From the NCBI RefSeq assembly GCF_035989285.1, contig NZ_CP108513.1, positions 9,424,001 through 9,488,000 of the forward strand: a stretch of DNA of 64,000 bases, written 5' to 3'. Origin of the DNA: Streptomyces sp. NBC_01235. GTDB lineage: Bacteria > Actinomycetota > Actinomycetes > Streptomycetales > Streptomycetaceae. The notes under the pieces are model-generated. The model had not been told where the DNA came from and did no database searches. It worked only from the letters and a program-made list of their open reading frames with translations. A program made the position numbers and the translations under genes. Below are positions 35,836-44,825 of this stretch, piece after piece. Every line of letters starts with the position of its first letter. Within the stretch, counting starts at the first letter, position 1.

Positions 35836-38655
35836 ATGTCTCACCTCCGCGCACCCGCCGCACGCGCAGACCGCCGCGAGGGCGGGCGGCACGGGCGGCC
35901 GGTCACCCGCACCGCACCAGCGCCGGCCGAGACACACATACGGCCCCAGTTGCTGCGGCTGGCCGTGCTCCCCCCGACCGCGGTCGCGCTCAGCGCCTGC
36001 GCGGTCATCCTGTTCACCGTGCGCTCCACCGGCGTCCGGCCCGGCACGACCCTGTGGGCGGTCCTGGCCGGCGCCGTCGCGGTGACCGGCGTCGGCATCG
36101 TGATCGCCGCCGTGGCCGCCGACCGCGCCGCCCGTTCCGTCAGCGACCGCGTCGCGGCCCTGCGCCGGGGCAGCGCGCGCGGCGAGGCCGACCTGCGCGC
36201 CGTCATGGAGGCGCTGCGCCGAGGCGAGGCCCCGCCCCCGCGCGCATCGCGCGGCGGCCCGCCCGGCCACGACGCCGACGACTTCGAGCTGCTCGCCGCC
36301 GACCTGGCCCACGCCCACGACGGGGCCGTCACCGCCGTCGTGCAGGCCGCGCAGCTGTCCAGCCAGGCCGGCAGCGAGCAGAAGCTGGAGGTCTTCGTCA
36401 ACCTCGCGCGGCGCCTGCAGTCCCTGGTGCACCGCGAGATCTCGATCCTCGACGAGCTGGAGAACGAGATCGAGGACCCCGACCTGCTGAAGGGCCTCTT
36501 CCACGTCGACCACCTCGCCACCCGGATCCGCCGCCACGCCGAGAACCTCGCCGTCCTCGGCGGGGCCGTCTCCCGGCGGCAGTGGAGCAACCCGGTCTCC
36601 ATGACCGAGGTGCTGCGCTCCGCCATCGCCGAGGTCGAGCAGTACTCGCGGGTCAAACTCGTCCCGCCCATCGACGGCGAACTGCGCGGCCACGCCGTCG
36701 CCGACGTCATCCACCTCCTGGCCGAACTGGTCGAGAACGCCACGGTGTTCTCCGCCCCGCACACCCAGGTGCTGCTGCGCGCCAACCTCGTCACCTCCGG
36801 GCTCGCCGTCGAGGTCGAGGACCGTGGCCTCGGCATGCCCGTCGAGGAGCAGGACCGGATGAACGCCCTGCTCGCCGACCCCGACCAGGTCAACGTCGGC
36901 CGGCTGCTGGCCGACGGCCGCATCGGCCTGTTCGTCGTCTCCCAGCTCGCCCGACGGCACGGCATCCGGGTCCGCCTGCAGAACAACATCTACGGTGGCG
37001 TCCAGGCCGTCCTCGTCGTCCCGCAGGCCCTGCTGGGCTCGCCCTCCGCCGCCCCCGGAGCCGTGGCGCAGGGCCCGGACACCGACGGCGCCGGCCTGCC
37101 CCTCGTACCCACCGCGTCCGACGGGGGCCGGCCCCCCCTGCCACCCGCCCCCCAGACCCGGACCCCCCGCCCCGGACCGCAGTCCGCGATCGGTGCCGGG
37201 GCGGCCCGAACCCCTGCTCCCGCACTGCCGCACAGCCCCCGGACCACCGCGGGCGGCGGCCGACGGCCAGGCGCGGCGCAGCCGCAGGACCCCGCGGGCG
37301 CGGGCCGCTCCCCGGTTCCGTTCCGGACGCGTGACGGGGCAGCGACGGAGGCTGACGCGGGCCGGTCACCGATGGCGGGACAGGTGGGGGACACCGCCGG
37401 TGCGGGGTGGTCCTCGGTCCAGGGCGCCGCCGACGTACGCCGGGCCCCGGGTTCGGCTCAGCTGCAGGGCGCCGGCGATGCGGGCCGGGCCTCGGGCTGG
37501 GCCCAGGTGCAGGGTGCTGTCGACGCGGGCGGGTTGCCGGGTTCGGCTCCGGGGTACGGCGCTGGTGACGTGGGCGGGTCGCCGGGTTCGGCTCAGGTGC
37601 GGGGCGCTGGTGAGGCGGGTCGGTTGCCGGGTTCGGCTCCGGGGTACGGCGCTGGTGACGTGGGCGGGTCGCCGGGTTCGGCTCAGGTGCGGGGCGCTGG
37701 TGAGGCGGGTCGGTTGCCGGGTTCGGCTCCGGGGTACGGCGCTGGTGACGCGGGCCGGCCGTTGGGTTCGGCTCAGGTGCCCGGGGGTGCCGACAGGGGT
37801 CCGTTGCTCGGTTCGGCGTGGGCGCCGGGCTCCGCGGCGCCCGGCACGTCCACCGGGTTGCCGGGAGGGCCGGGCGTCTCGGACTCGGGCCGGGCGTGGA
37901 CGCCGACGCAGAGCACGCCCGCCTCGGGGGTGCCCCTGGTCACCGCGCGGCCGCAGGGCGCCTCGGACACCGGCCGTGCGGCCACGGCCCCGCGGGCTCG
38001 GACCGCTTCCGAAGCGGAGCCGCGCGATGGGTCTTCGGCGGGGGCCGCCGAGTCGGGCCCGCACCAGCCGGACGCCCCGCGTGCACACGGACGCCGGCCG
38101 GCACCCCTGCCCGTGCGCGGCGCCCGCGAGACGCGGGCCAACCCGGCCGAGGCCGTGCCCGGCATCCGGCAGGCCGACCGGCATGTCGTCGAGGAGAACG
38201 CGGGCATCGCACCGACCCCGCGCATCGGCACCGTGCGAGGCACCATGGGCAAGCCCCAACTGCCCCGCCGCCGCGCCCAGGAGCACATCGTGCCCCAACT
38301 GCGCGGGGGTCCGGCCCCACGCCAGGACACCGAGCAGCCCGCCGCCCACGACCCCGGCCTGATGGCGGCCTTCCAGCGGGGCATCGGCCTGGCCGAGGCC
38401 CAGCAGAGCCTGGAGGCGGACGTCACGGACCCGCCTCCGTACCTGCTGTCGGACCCGTCGGACCCGTCGGACCCGTCGGCCCCCCTGCCCCTCGCCCCGC
38501 ACCCCGTGTCGGACCACGGCCGGTCCCGCACAGCCGAGGAGTCTCCCGCGCACGCGGCCGCGCCGCCCGAGGAGCGCGGTGCGCGAGACGGGCTGGACCT
38601 GCCCGGTACCGATCCATCCACCGCCCGGCACGACGGGAGCACACCAGCCGGATGA
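35836..38655 (+). CDS. Conservon sensor, histidine-kinase-like ATPase (CvnA-type)
   Basis: 939 residues. Two membrane helices near residues 38-80 precede a cytoplasmic kinase-like region. The HATPase part has AELVENATVFS (about 297) and VEDRGLGMPVEEQ, with GLFVVSQLARRHGI after it. The phospho-acceptor helix is degenerate, as is usual for CvnA proteins. The C-terminal 500 residues are Pro/Gly/Ala-rich and contain 15-residue repeats. ATG 35836 follows GAGGA; a GTG at 35755 would add 27 residues. It heads a five-gene operon (sensor, roadblock, DUF742, GTPase, GAF) that acts as a membrane-associated G-protein-like signalling complex. Confidence 0.9.
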   Translation: MSHLRAPAARADRREGGRHGRPVTRTAPAPAETHIRPQLLRLAVLPPTAVALSACAVILFTVRSTGVRPGTTLWAVLAGAVAVTGVGIVIAAVAADRAARSVSDRVAALRRGSARGEADLRAVMEALRRGEAPPPRASRGGPPGHDADDFELLAADLAHAHDGAVTAVVQAAQLSSQAGSEQKLEVFVNLARRLQSLVHREISILDELENEIEDPDLLKGLFHVDHLATRIRRHAENLAVLGGAVSRRQWSNPVSMTEVLRSAIAEVEQYSRVKLVPPIDGELRGHAVADVIHLLAELVENATVFSAPHTQVLLRANLVTSGLAVEVEDRGLGMPVEEQDRMNALLADPDQVNVGRLLADGRIGLFVVSQLARRHGIRVRLQNNIYGGVQAVLVVPQALLGSPSAAPGAVAQGPDTDGAGLPLVPTASDGGRPPLPPAPQTRTPRPGPQSAIGAGAARTPAPALPHSPRTTAGGGRRPGAAQPQDPAGAGRSPVPFRTRDGAATEADAGRSPMAGQVGDTAGAGWSSVQGAADVRRAPGSAQLQGAGDAGRASGWAQVQGAVDAGGLPGSAPGYGAGDVGGSPGSAQVRGAGEAGRLPGSAPGYGAGDVGGSPGSAQVRGAGEAGRLPGSAPGYGAGDAGRPLGSAQVPGGADRGPLLGSAWAPGSAAPGTSTGLPGGPGVSDSGRAWTPTQSTPASGVPLVTARPQGASDTGRAATAPRARTASEAEPRDGSSAGAAESGPHQPDAPRAHGRRPAPLPVRGARETRANPAEAVPGIRQADRHVVEENAGIAPTPRIGTVRGTMGKPQLPRRRAQEHIVPQLRGGPAPRQDTEQPAAHDPGLMAAFQRGIGLAEAQQSLEADVTDPPPYLLSDPSDPSDPSAPLPLAPHPVSDHGRSRTAEESPAHAAAPPEERGARDGLDLPGTDPSTARHDGSTPAG
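37453..37857 (+). repeat. Tandem 45/90-bp repeats in the CvnA C-terminal tail
   Basis: About nine 45-bp units encode 15-residue repeats of the pattern SAxxxGAGDAGxxxG. Units alternate between SAPGYGAGDVGGSPG and SAQVRGAGEAGRLPG. The 90-bp double unit starting at 37533 is repeated exactly at 37623 and again in part at 37713, so the latest duplications are recent. It is in frame, hence expansion or loss keeps the protein open. Confidence 0.9.
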
Positions 38656-38726
38656 GCACGCCGAGCACAATCACCCCCACCCCCAGCGCTCCCGCAGACC
38701 TTCGTACCCCAAGGAGTCGATCCACC

Positions 38727-39161
38727 ATGGCGAGCGATGCGCCGACCGGCCAAGTATCCGATCTCGACTGGCTGATGAGCGGCCTCGTGCAGCGCGTACC
38801 GCACACCACGAGCGCGGTGCTGCTCTCCTGCGACGGGCTCGTGAAATCGGTCCACGGCCTCGACCCCGACAGCGCCGACCACATGGCCGCCCTGGCCTCC
38901 GGCCTGTACTCCCTCGGTCGCAGCGCCGGCGTCCGGTTCGGCGACGGCGGGGACGTGCGGCAGGTCGTCGTCGAACTCGACGCGACGCTGCTGTTCGTCA
39001 CCACCGCGGGCTCCGGCACGTGTCTCGCCGTGCTCGCCGGCCGCGAGGCCGACGCGGCCGTGCTCGGTTACGAGATGGCGATGCTCGTGAAGAGCGTCCG
39101 GCCGTATCTGATGACCGCACCCCGGCAGCACGCCGTCGAACCGTCGGTGATGGGGCCTTGA
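38727..39161 (+). CDS. Roadblock/LC7-domain protein (CvnB-type)
   Basis: 144 residues, a single roadblock/LC7 domain (LDWLMSGLVQRVPHTTSAVLLSCDGLVKSVHGLD; LFVTTAGSGTCLAVLAGREADAAVLGYEMAMLVKSV). Such proteins act as GTPase-associated scaffolds and partner with the CvnD GTPase. ATG 38727 is preferred because AAGGAG lies 10 bp before it. An ATG at 38652 overlapping the sensor stop would add 25 residues that look non-homologous. Confidence 0.92.
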   Translation: MASDAPTGQVSDLDWLMSGLVQRVPHTTSAVLLSCDGLVKSVHGLDPDSADHMAALASGLYSLGRSAGVRFGDGGDVRQVVVELDATLLFVTTAGSGTCLAVLAGREADAAVLGYEMAMLVKSVRPYLMTAPRQHAVEPSVMGP

Positions 39162-39163
39162 GC

Positions 39164-39535
39164 GTGGTGGCGGCCGGCGACGGGCCGTGGCTCGACGACG
39201 CGGCCGGACGGCTGGTGCGCCCGTTCACGGTCAGCAACGGCAGAACCAGGCCCAGCGTCGCCCTCGATCTCATGTCGCAGGTGAGAGCCACCGGGGCGTC
39301 CCCCCTCGGCTACCTCGGACCGGAACACGCGACCGCGCTCGACCTGACCCGCATCCCCGTGTCGGTCGCCGAGGTCGCGGCCCATCTGAAGCTGCCGGCG
39401 GCGGTCACCAAGGTGCTGCTGTCGGACCTCCTCGACTGCGGGGCGCTGACCACCAAGCCCCCCGAGTTCCACCACAACCCCACCGACCGGGCCCTACTGG
39501 AGGCAGTGCTCGATGGACTACGACGACAGCTCTGA
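39164..39535 (+). CDS. DUF742 protein (CvnC-type)
   Basis: 123 residues. DUF742 domain with the hallmark GRTRPSVALDLMSQV, then a winged-helix-like part (IPVSVAEVAAHLKLPAAVTKVLLSDLLDCGAL). This family is found almost only in conservons, between the roadblock and GTPase genes. GTG 39164 sits 8 bp after GGGG. TTG 39158, overlapping the previous stop, and GTG 39167 are alternatives. It overlaps the GTPase gene by 23 bp. Confidence 0.9.
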   Translation: MVAAGDGPWLDDAAGRLVRPFTVSNGRTRPSVALDLMSQVRATGASPLGYLGPEHATALDLTRIPVSVAEVAAHLKLPAAVTKVLLSDLLDCGALTTKPPEFHHNPTDRALLEAVLDGLRRQL

Positions 39536-40196
39536 GTACGGCGAGCACCCCAAGTACGGCGAGCACCCCAAGTACGGCGGGTACGACGACTACGGAGCTC
39601 ACGAAGGCGGCCCCGACCCTTTCCCCACCGCCCTGAAGATCCTGGTCGCGGGCGGGTTCGGGGTCGGCAAGACGACCTTCGTCGGCGCTGTGAGCGAGAT
39701 CGCGCCGCTCAGCACGGAGGAGCTGCTCACCACGGTCGGTGCCGCGACCGACAACCTCGACGGCATCGAGAACAAGGTCGAGACGACCGTCGCCATGGAC
39801 TTCGGCCGCATCACCCTCGACCCGCGACACGTCCTCTACCTGTTCGGCACGCCCGGCCAGGAACGCTTCTGGTTCATGTGGGACGAGCTGTGCGAGGGCG
39901 CCCTCGGCGCGGTCATCCTCGCCGACACCCGCCGCCTGGAGGAGTGCTTCGCGGCCGTCGACTTCTTCGAGGAACGCGGACTCGCCTTCATCATCGCCAT
40001 CAACGAGTTCGACGGCTCCCACCGCTACACCCCCGAGGAGGTGCGCGCCGCCATCGACCTGCACCCGGACGTCCCCGTCGTCCGCTGCGACGCCCGTATC
40101 TCCGCCTCCGGCGTCCAGACCCTGCTCACCCTCGTCAAACACCTCATCGCCCACGCGCCGGCCGCACCGCAGCCGAGCCGCGGCGCCCACATGTGA
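39513..40196 (+). CDS. Conservon ATP/GTP-binding protein (CvnD-type)
   Basis: 227 residues. Small Ras-like GTPase: P-loop GGFGVGKT at residues 47-54, switch/G3 element FGTPGQERFWFMWD, and a base-recognition-like stretch AINEFDGS where NKxD is usual. This is typical of CvnD. The N-terminus is an unusual Tyr/Gly/His-rich tract with a duplicated YGEHPK unit. It should cycle nucleotide under control of the sensor and roadblock proteins. Confidence 0.93.
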   Translation: MDYDDSSEYGEHPKYGEHPKYGGYDDYGAHEGGPDPFPTALKILVAGGFGVGKTTFVGAVSEIAPLSTEELLTTVGAATDNLDGIENKVETTVAMDFGRITLDPRHVLYLFGTPGQERFWFMWDELCEGALGAVILADTRRLEECFAAVDFFEERGLAFIIAINEFDGSHRYTPEEVRAAIDLHPDVPVVRCDARISASGVQTLLTLVKHLIAHAPAAPQPSRGAHM

Positions 40197-40261
40197 CCGC
40201 CGCACACAACGCCCCGGAGCCGCATATGACCCACCTCCACAGCGACGGAGCCCGGCCATGA
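40193..40261 (+). CDS. Possible 22-codon linker ORF between cvnD and the GAF gene
   Basis: GTG 40193 overlaps the GTPase stop, and the frame (MTAAHNAPEPHMTHLHSDGARP) ends in ATGA with the GAF gene start at 40258. The GAF gene lacks a strong ribosome site, so this frame could carry ribosomes across the 61-bp gap. No protein function is implied. Confidence 0.3.
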   Translation: MTAAHNAPEPHMTHLHSDGARP

Positions 40262-40815
40262 GCTACGACCCGCCGCGCCCGGCCGGTCGTCTGTTGCTCA
40301 CCCCCGAGGACAAGGACGCTCCCGCCCGCGCCCGGAGGCTGCGCCGACTCGGCCTCGGAGAACAGCCGGAGCCCGCCCTGGACGCCTTCGCGGCTCGCCT
40401 CGCAGAGGTGACCGGAGCGCCGTACGCCATGGTCAACTTCCTCGACGAGGAACGGCAGTTCTTCGCCGGGCTGCACACCCCGGCCGGCGGCCGGGCGGCC
40501 CGTGGCGGCAAGCCCGAGGTGGGCCGCCGGCTGCCCCGCGACTACGGCTACTGCCCGCACGTCGTCGTCCGGCGCAAGGCGCTGGTCCTGGAGGACGTGG
40601 GCGACTACCCGCGCTTCGCGGGCAACCCGGTCGTCGACGAGTACGGCATCCGCTCCTACCTCGGTGCCCCGCTCATCGACACGACCGGCATGGCGCTGGG
40701 CACGGTGTGCGTCGCCGACCTCGCGCCCCGGCCCTGGGGAAAAGCCGGCCTGGAGACCATCAAGGCGACGGCCGCCGACCTCGTCGCACGGCTGGAGGGG
40801 CAGACGCGGCCCTAG
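40258..40815 (+). CDS. GAF-domain protein, fifth conservon gene
   Basis: 185 residues. A GAF domain covers most of the protein (VTGAPYAMVNFLDEERQFFAGLH; YCPHVVVRRKALVLEDVGDYPRFAGNPVVDEYGIRSYLGAPLI; GTVCVADLAPRPW). GAF domains bind small ligands such as cyclic nucleotides or tetrapyrroles. DYGYCPHVV resembles the GAF variant fused to phosphatases and sensors. Other conservons carry a cytochrome P450 in this fifth position, so this one probably uses a small-molecule sensor as accessory. ATG 40258 overlaps a short linker ORF. Confidence 0.85.
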   Translation: MSYDPPRPAGRLLLTPEDKDAPARARRLRRLGLGEQPEPALDAFAARLAEVTGAPYAMVNFLDEERQFFAGLHTPAGGRAARGGKPEVGRRLPRDYGYCPHVVVRRKALVLEDVGDYPRFAGNPVVDEYGIRSYLGAPLIDTTGMALGTVCVADLAPRPWGKAGLETIKATAADLVARLEGQTRP

Positions 40816-40978
40816 GAGCGGCCGGGGCGTGTAGGAAACCTGTGGCGGCGCTTAAGAAAAGCTCGATGGACCTGGGTGGGTGGAGTGCGGCAGATTGCTG
40901 GGCGAATCCACACGTCTTCCCGGATGCGGGGCCCTGCGGCCTGCCCGCGCCCGGGCCCTCACCACAGGAGCCGTAGCG

Positions 40979-42007
40979 TTGAAGGCGCTGGTCAAGGAGA
41001 AGGCGGAGCCCGGGCTGTGGCTCGCGGACGTCCCGGAGCCCGCCGTCGGGGCCGGTGACGTACTGATCAAGGTGCTGCGCACCGGCATCTGCGGCACCGA
41101 CCTGCACATCCGGTCCTGGGACGGCTGGGCGCGGCAGGCGATCCGCACACCGCTCGTGCTCGGGCACGAGTTCGTCGGCGAGGTCGTCGGGACGGGCCGT
41201 GACGTCGTCGACATCCAGGTGGGGGACCGGGTCAGCGGCGAGGGACACCTCGTCTGCGGCAAGTGCCGCAACTGTCTCGCCGGGCGCCGTCATCTGTGCC
41301 GGGCCACCGTGGGCCTCGGCGTCGGGCGCGACGGCGCCTTCGCGGAGTTCGTGGCCCTGCCCGCCGCCAATGTCTGGGTGCACCGCGTTCCCGTCGACCT
41401 CGATGTGGCGGCGATCTTCGACCCGTTCGGCAACGCCGTGCACACCGCCCTGTCCTTCCCGCTCGTCGGCGAGGACGTGCTGATCACCGGCGCCGGACCG
41501 ATCGGGCTGATGGCCGCCGCCGTCGCCCGGCACGCCGGCGCCCGCAACGTCGTCGTCACCGACGTCAGCGAGGAGCGGCTGGAGCTGGCCCGCAAGATCG
41601 GCGCGAGTCTGGCGCTGAACGTGTCGGAGTCGCAGATCGCCGACGGGCAACGGCAGTTGGGGTTGCGGGAGGGCTTCGACATCGGCCTGGAGATGTCCGG
41701 CCGGCCCGAGGCCATGCGCGACATGATCGCCAACATGACGCACGGGGGCCGGATCGCGATGCTCGGGCTGCCGACCGCCGAGTTCGCCGTCGACTGGGCC
41801 CGGATCGTCACTTCGATGATCACCATCAAGGGCATCTACGGCCGTGAGATGTTCGAGACCTGGTACGCGATGTCGGTCCTGCTGGAGGGCGGCCTCGACC
41901 TCGCCCCCGTGATCACCGGCCGGTACGGCTACCGCGACTTCGAGGCGGCCTTCGCCGATGCCGCGAGCGGCCGTGGCGGCAAGGTCGTCCTCGACTGGAC
42001 CGCGTAA
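40979..42007 (+). CDS. tdh: L-threonine 3-dehydrogenase
   Basis: 342-residue zinc alcohol dehydrogenase superfamily enzyme that oxidises L-threonine to 2-amino-3-ketobutyrate with NAD+. Catalytic zinc ligands are C38 and H63-E64 (GHEFVGEV). The structural zinc site is C93-x2-C96-x2-C99-x7-C107. The nucleotide motif is [12 protein letters not shown]. The TTG start at 40979, behind AGGAG, gives the normal family length. It is followed 39 bp later by kbl, completing threonine degradation to glycine and acetyl-CoA. Confidence 0.94.
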   Translation: MKALVKEKAEPGLWLADVPEPAVGAGDVLIKVLRTGICGTDLHIRSWDGWARQAIRTPLVLGHEFVGEVVGTGRDVVDIQVGDRVSGEGHLVCGKCRNCLAGRRHLCRATVGLGVGRDGAFAEFVALPAANVWVHRVPVDLDVAAIFDPFGNAVHTALSFPLVGEDVLITGAGPIGLMAAAVARHAGARNVVVTDVSEERLELARKIGASLALNVSESQIADGQRQLGLREGFDIGLEMSGRPEAMRDMIANMTHGGRIAMLGLPTAEFAVDWARIVTSMITIKGIYGREMFETWYAMSVLLEGGLDLAPVITGRYGYRDFEAAFADAASGRGGKVVLDWTA

Positions 42008-42046
42008 GTCACCCGCATCCGTCCTGCATTCCTTAGGAGTTCCCCC

Positions 42047-43240
42047 ATGTTCGACTCCGTGCGCGACGATCTGCGCGCCACCCTCGACGAGATCCGCGCC
42101 GCCGGTCTGCACAAGCCCGAGCGGGTCATCGGCAGCCCGCAGTCCAGGGCCGTGGCCGTCACCGCGGGCGGCCGGCCCGGTGAGGTCCTCAACTTCTGCG
42201 CCAACAACTACCTCGGCCTCGCCGACCACCCCGAGGTGATCGCCGCAGCCCACGAGGCCCTGGACCGCTGGGGCTACGGCATGGCGTCCGTGCGCTTCAT
42301 CTGCGGCACGCAGGAGGTGCACAAGGAGCTGGAGGCGCGCCTCGCCGCCTTCCTCGGCCAGGAGGACACGATCCTGTACTCCTCCTGCTTCGACGCGAAC
42401 GGCGGTGTCTTCGAGACCCTCCTCGGCCCCGAGGACGCGGTGATCTCCGACGCCCTCAACCACGCCTCGATCATCGACGGCATCCGCCTGTCCAAGGCCC
42501 GCCGCTTCCGCTACGCCAACCGTGATCTGGCGGACCTGGAGCGGCAGTTGAAGGACGCGTCCGACGCGCGCCGCCGGCTGATCGTCACCGACGGCGTCTT
42601 CTCCATGGACGGCTATGTGGCGCCGCTCGCCGAGATCTGCGACCTCGCCGACCGCTACGACGCCATGGTCATGGTCGACGATTCGCACGCCGTCGGCTTC
42701 GTCGGCCCCGGCGGCCGAGGCACCCCCGAGCTGCACGGTGTGATGGACCGCGTCGACATCGTCACCGGCACCCTGGGCAAGGCGCTGGGCGGCGCGTCCG
42801 GTGGTTACGTCGCCGCCCGCGCCGAGATCGTGGCCCTGCTGCGCCAGCGTTCCCGCCCCTACCTCTTCTCCAACACCCTGGCCCCGGTCATCGCGGCGGC
42901 TTCACTGAAGGTCCTGGACCTGCTGGAGTCGGCGGGTGACCTGCGGGAGAAGCTCGCCTCGAACACCGCCGTGTTCCGCCGCCGGATGACCGACGAGGGC
43001 TTCGACATCCTCCCCGGCGACCACGCCATCGCACCCGTCATGATCGGCGACGCGGCGAAGGCGGCCCGGATGGCCGAGCTGCTGCTGGAGCGCGGCGTGT
43101 ACGTGATCGGCTTCTCCTACCCGGTCGTCCCGCAGGGGCAGGCCCGCATTCGCGTCCAGCTGTCCGCCGCGCACTCCACGCAGGACGTGAACCGGGCCGT
43201 GGACGCCTTCGTCGCGGCCCGGGCGGAGCTGGCGGGCTGA
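42047..43240 (+). CDS. kbl: 2-amino-3-ketobutyrate CoA ligase (glycine C-acetyltransferase)
   Basis: 397-residue PLP enzyme of the alpha-oxoamine synthase family, cleaving 2-amino-3-ketobutyrate with CoA to glycine and acetyl-CoA. Features: [26 protein letters not shown], the PLP-Asp/His motif VDDSHAVGF and the Schiff-base Lys in [17 protein letters not shown] 42047 follows AGGAG. It forms a two-gene operon with tdh. Confidence 0.95.
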   Translation: MFDSVRDDLRATLDEIRAAGLHKPERVIGSPQSRAVAVTAGGRPGEVLNFCANNYLGLADHPEVIAAAHEALDRWGYGMASVRFICGTQEVHKELEARLAAFLGQEDTILYSSCFDANGGVFETLLGPEDAVISDALNHASIIDGIRLSKARRFRYANRDLADLERQLKDASDARRRLIVTDGVFSMDGYVAPLAEICDLADRYDAMVMVDDSHAVGFVGPGGRGTPELHGVMDRVDIVTGTLGKALGGASGGYVAARAEIVALLRQRSRPYLFSNTLAPVIAAASLKVLDLLESAGDLREKLASNTAVFRRRMTDEGFDILPGDHAIAPVMIGDAAKAARMAELLLERGVYVIGFSYPVVPQGQARIRVQLSAAHSTQDVNRAVDAFVAARAELAG

Positions 43241-43270
43241 GGGGACGGCGGGGGCCGGCTGACCCGGACA

Positions 43271-43289
43271 TATTGCGATAATCGATCTC
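43271..43289 (+). promoter_or_regulatory. Leaderless promoter and LysR-type box
   Basis: GATAAT at 43277-43282 is a near-consensus -10 only 7 bp before the ATG of the LysR gene, so the transcript should begin at or next to the start codon. The surrounding ATATTGCGATAATCGAT (43270-43286) contains ATT-N5-AAT, a LysR-box-like dyad. No Shine-Dalgarno is present. Confidence 0.6.
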
Positions 43290-44192
43290 ATGATCGAAGC
43301 ACGGCGGCTCCACATCCTCCGTGCGGTGGCCGACCACCGCACCGTGACGGCGGCTGCCGCCGCGCTGTACCTCACACCGTCCGCCGTCTCCCAGCAGCTC
43401 ACCGCCCTGGAACAGGAGACCGGCCACCGGCTGGTCGAGCGCGGCGCCAAGGGCGTACGGCTGACCCCCGCCGGCGAGATCCTGCTCCGCCACACCAACG
43501 CCGTCCTGGCCCAGCTGGAACGGGCCGAGGCGGAGCTGGCCGCCTACAGCTCGGGCGCGGCCGGCACGGTCACGGTCGCCGCCTTCGCGACCGGTATCGC
43601 CCAGGTCGTCGCGCCCGCCGTGGCCCTCCTGGCCCGGTCGGCACCCGGCATCCGTATCCGTGTCCAGGACGCCGAGGGGGACGCCAGCCTGCCGATGGTG
43701 CTCGACCGGCAGGTGGACGTCGCGGTCGCCGTCGAGTACCGAGGTGCCCCGCCCGCCGACGACCCGCGCCTGACCCATGTCCCGCTCTACGCCGAGCCCT
43801 TCGACGCGGTCGTCCCGGTCGCCCACCGCCTGGCCGGCGCCGCCGAGGTCCCCCTCGCGGAGCTGGCCAAGGACCCGTGGATCGGTCCGTACCCCGGCAA
43901 CCCCTGCCACGAGGTGGTCGTACTGGCCTGCGAGAACGCCGGTTTCCAGCCTCGCCTCGAACACTCCTCCGACGACTTCCGGGCCGTGGTCGCCCTCGCG
44001 TCGGCCGACGCGGGCGTCGCCCTCGTGCCCCGCTCGGCGCTGCGCGGCATGGACCTGACCGGAGTGGTCGTACGGCCCGTCGACGGCGTGGCGCCCACCC
44101 GCCGGGTCTTCGCGGCCGTACGACGGGGCGCGGAGGAGCACCCGTTGATCCGCCCCGTGCTGGACGCGCTGGGAGAGGTGTCCCGGACGTAA
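43290..44192 (+). CDS. LysR-family transcriptional regulator
   Basis: 300 residues. N-terminal winged HTH (LHILRAVADHRTVTAAAAALYLTPSAVSQQLTALEQETG) and a periplasmic-binding-type effector domain (from about residue 90). The next gene on the left is kbl, in the same direction 49 bp away, so it might control threonine catabolism. LysR genes usually act on divergent genes, however, and no divergent partner exists here. Likely translated from a leaderless mRNA. Confidence 0.93.
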   Translation: MIEARRLHILRAVADHRTVTAAAAALYLTPSAVSQQLTALEQETGHRLVERGAKGVRLTPAGEILLRHTNAVLAQLERAEAELAAYSSGAAGTVTVAAFATGIAQVVAPAVALLARSAPGIRIRVQDAEGDASLPMVLDRQVDVAVAVEYRGAPPADDPRLTHVPLYAEPFDAVVPVAHRLAGAAEVPLAELAKDPWIGPYPGNPCHEVVVLACENAGFQPRLEHSSDDFRAVVALASADAGVALVPRSALRGMDLTGVVVRPVDGVAPTRRVFAAVRRGAEEHPLIRPVLDALGEVSRT

Positions 44193-44212
44193 CCCCGACC
44201 CGTAACCTGGCT

Positions 44213-44247
44213 GTTTCATATCTGGGATACCGTCCCGGATATGAAAC
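44213..44247. promoter_or_regulatory. 35-bp inverted repeat over the start codon of the XRE/cupin gene
   Basis: GTTTCATATCTGGGA (44213-44227) and TCCCGGATATGAAAC (44233-44247) are inverted copies with one mismatch and a 5-bp centre. The ATG at 44241 lies in the right arm and TACCGT (44228-44233) could be the -10 of a leaderless promoter. Binding here would block initiation directly. Confidence 0.75.
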
Positions 44248-44825
44248 TGGATGACGCCGGGGCCGCCCCGGATCCTGTCGACGCCCGGCTCGGTGCCCGG
44301 CTGGCCGAACTGCGGGCCGAACGCGGCTGGTCCCTGGGGGAGCTGGCGGAGCGCAGCGGGGTGAGCCGCTCGACCCTGTCCCGGGCCGAGCGCGCCGAGA
44401 CCAGCCCCACGGCCTCGCTCCTCAACCGTCTGTGCGGCGTGTACGGGCGGACCATGTCCCAGCTGCTCAGCGAGGTCGAGGCGGAGCCCGCGCTGCTGGT
44501 CCGGGCGGCCGGGCAGCCGGTGTGGGAGGACCGGGCCTCCGGGTTCGTGCGGCGGTCGGTGTCGCCGCCGCACGCCGGGTTGCGCGGCGAACTCGTCGAG
44601 GGGCGGCTGCGGGCGGGCGCCGACATCGCGTACGACCGGCCGCCCGTACCCGGTCTGGAACAGCACATCTGGGTCCTGGAAGGCGCGCTCGACGTGACGG
44701 CCCAGGGCATCGAACACCACCTCGACGCCGGCGACTGTCTGCGGCTGCGGGTGTGGGGGCCGACGCGGTTCCGGTGCTCCGGCTCCGACGGTGTGCGCTA
44801 CGTGCTGGTGGTGGTGCTGCCGTGA
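44241..44825 (+). CDS. XRE-family regulator with cupin domain (second in window)
   Basis: 194 residues. HTH at about residues 13-70 (LAELRAERGWSLGELAERSGVSRSTLSRAERAETSPT) and a C-terminal cupin (LEQHIWVLEGALDVTAQG, LDAGDCLRLRVWGPTRF). No ribosome site precedes the ATG, and a long inverted repeat spans the start, so a leaderless autoregulated gene is likely. GTGA overlap with the acetyltransferase gene makes a two-gene operon, pointing to control of that enzyme by its substrate or product. Confidence 0.9.
   Translation: MKLDDAGAAPDPVDARLGARLAELRAERGWSLGELAERSGVSRSTLSRAERAETSPTASLLNRLCGVYGRTMSQLLSEVEAEPALLVRAAGQPVWEDRASGFVRRSVSPPHAGLRGELVEGRLRAGADIAYDRPPVPGLEQHIWVLEGALDVTAQGIEHHLDAGDCLRLRVWGPTRFRCSGSDGVRYVLVVVLP

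Noticed and set aside
37533..37755. CRISPR-like regular repetition
   Set aside because: Repeats are directly tandem without spacers and encode an in-frame Gly/Ala-rich peptide within the conservon sensor.
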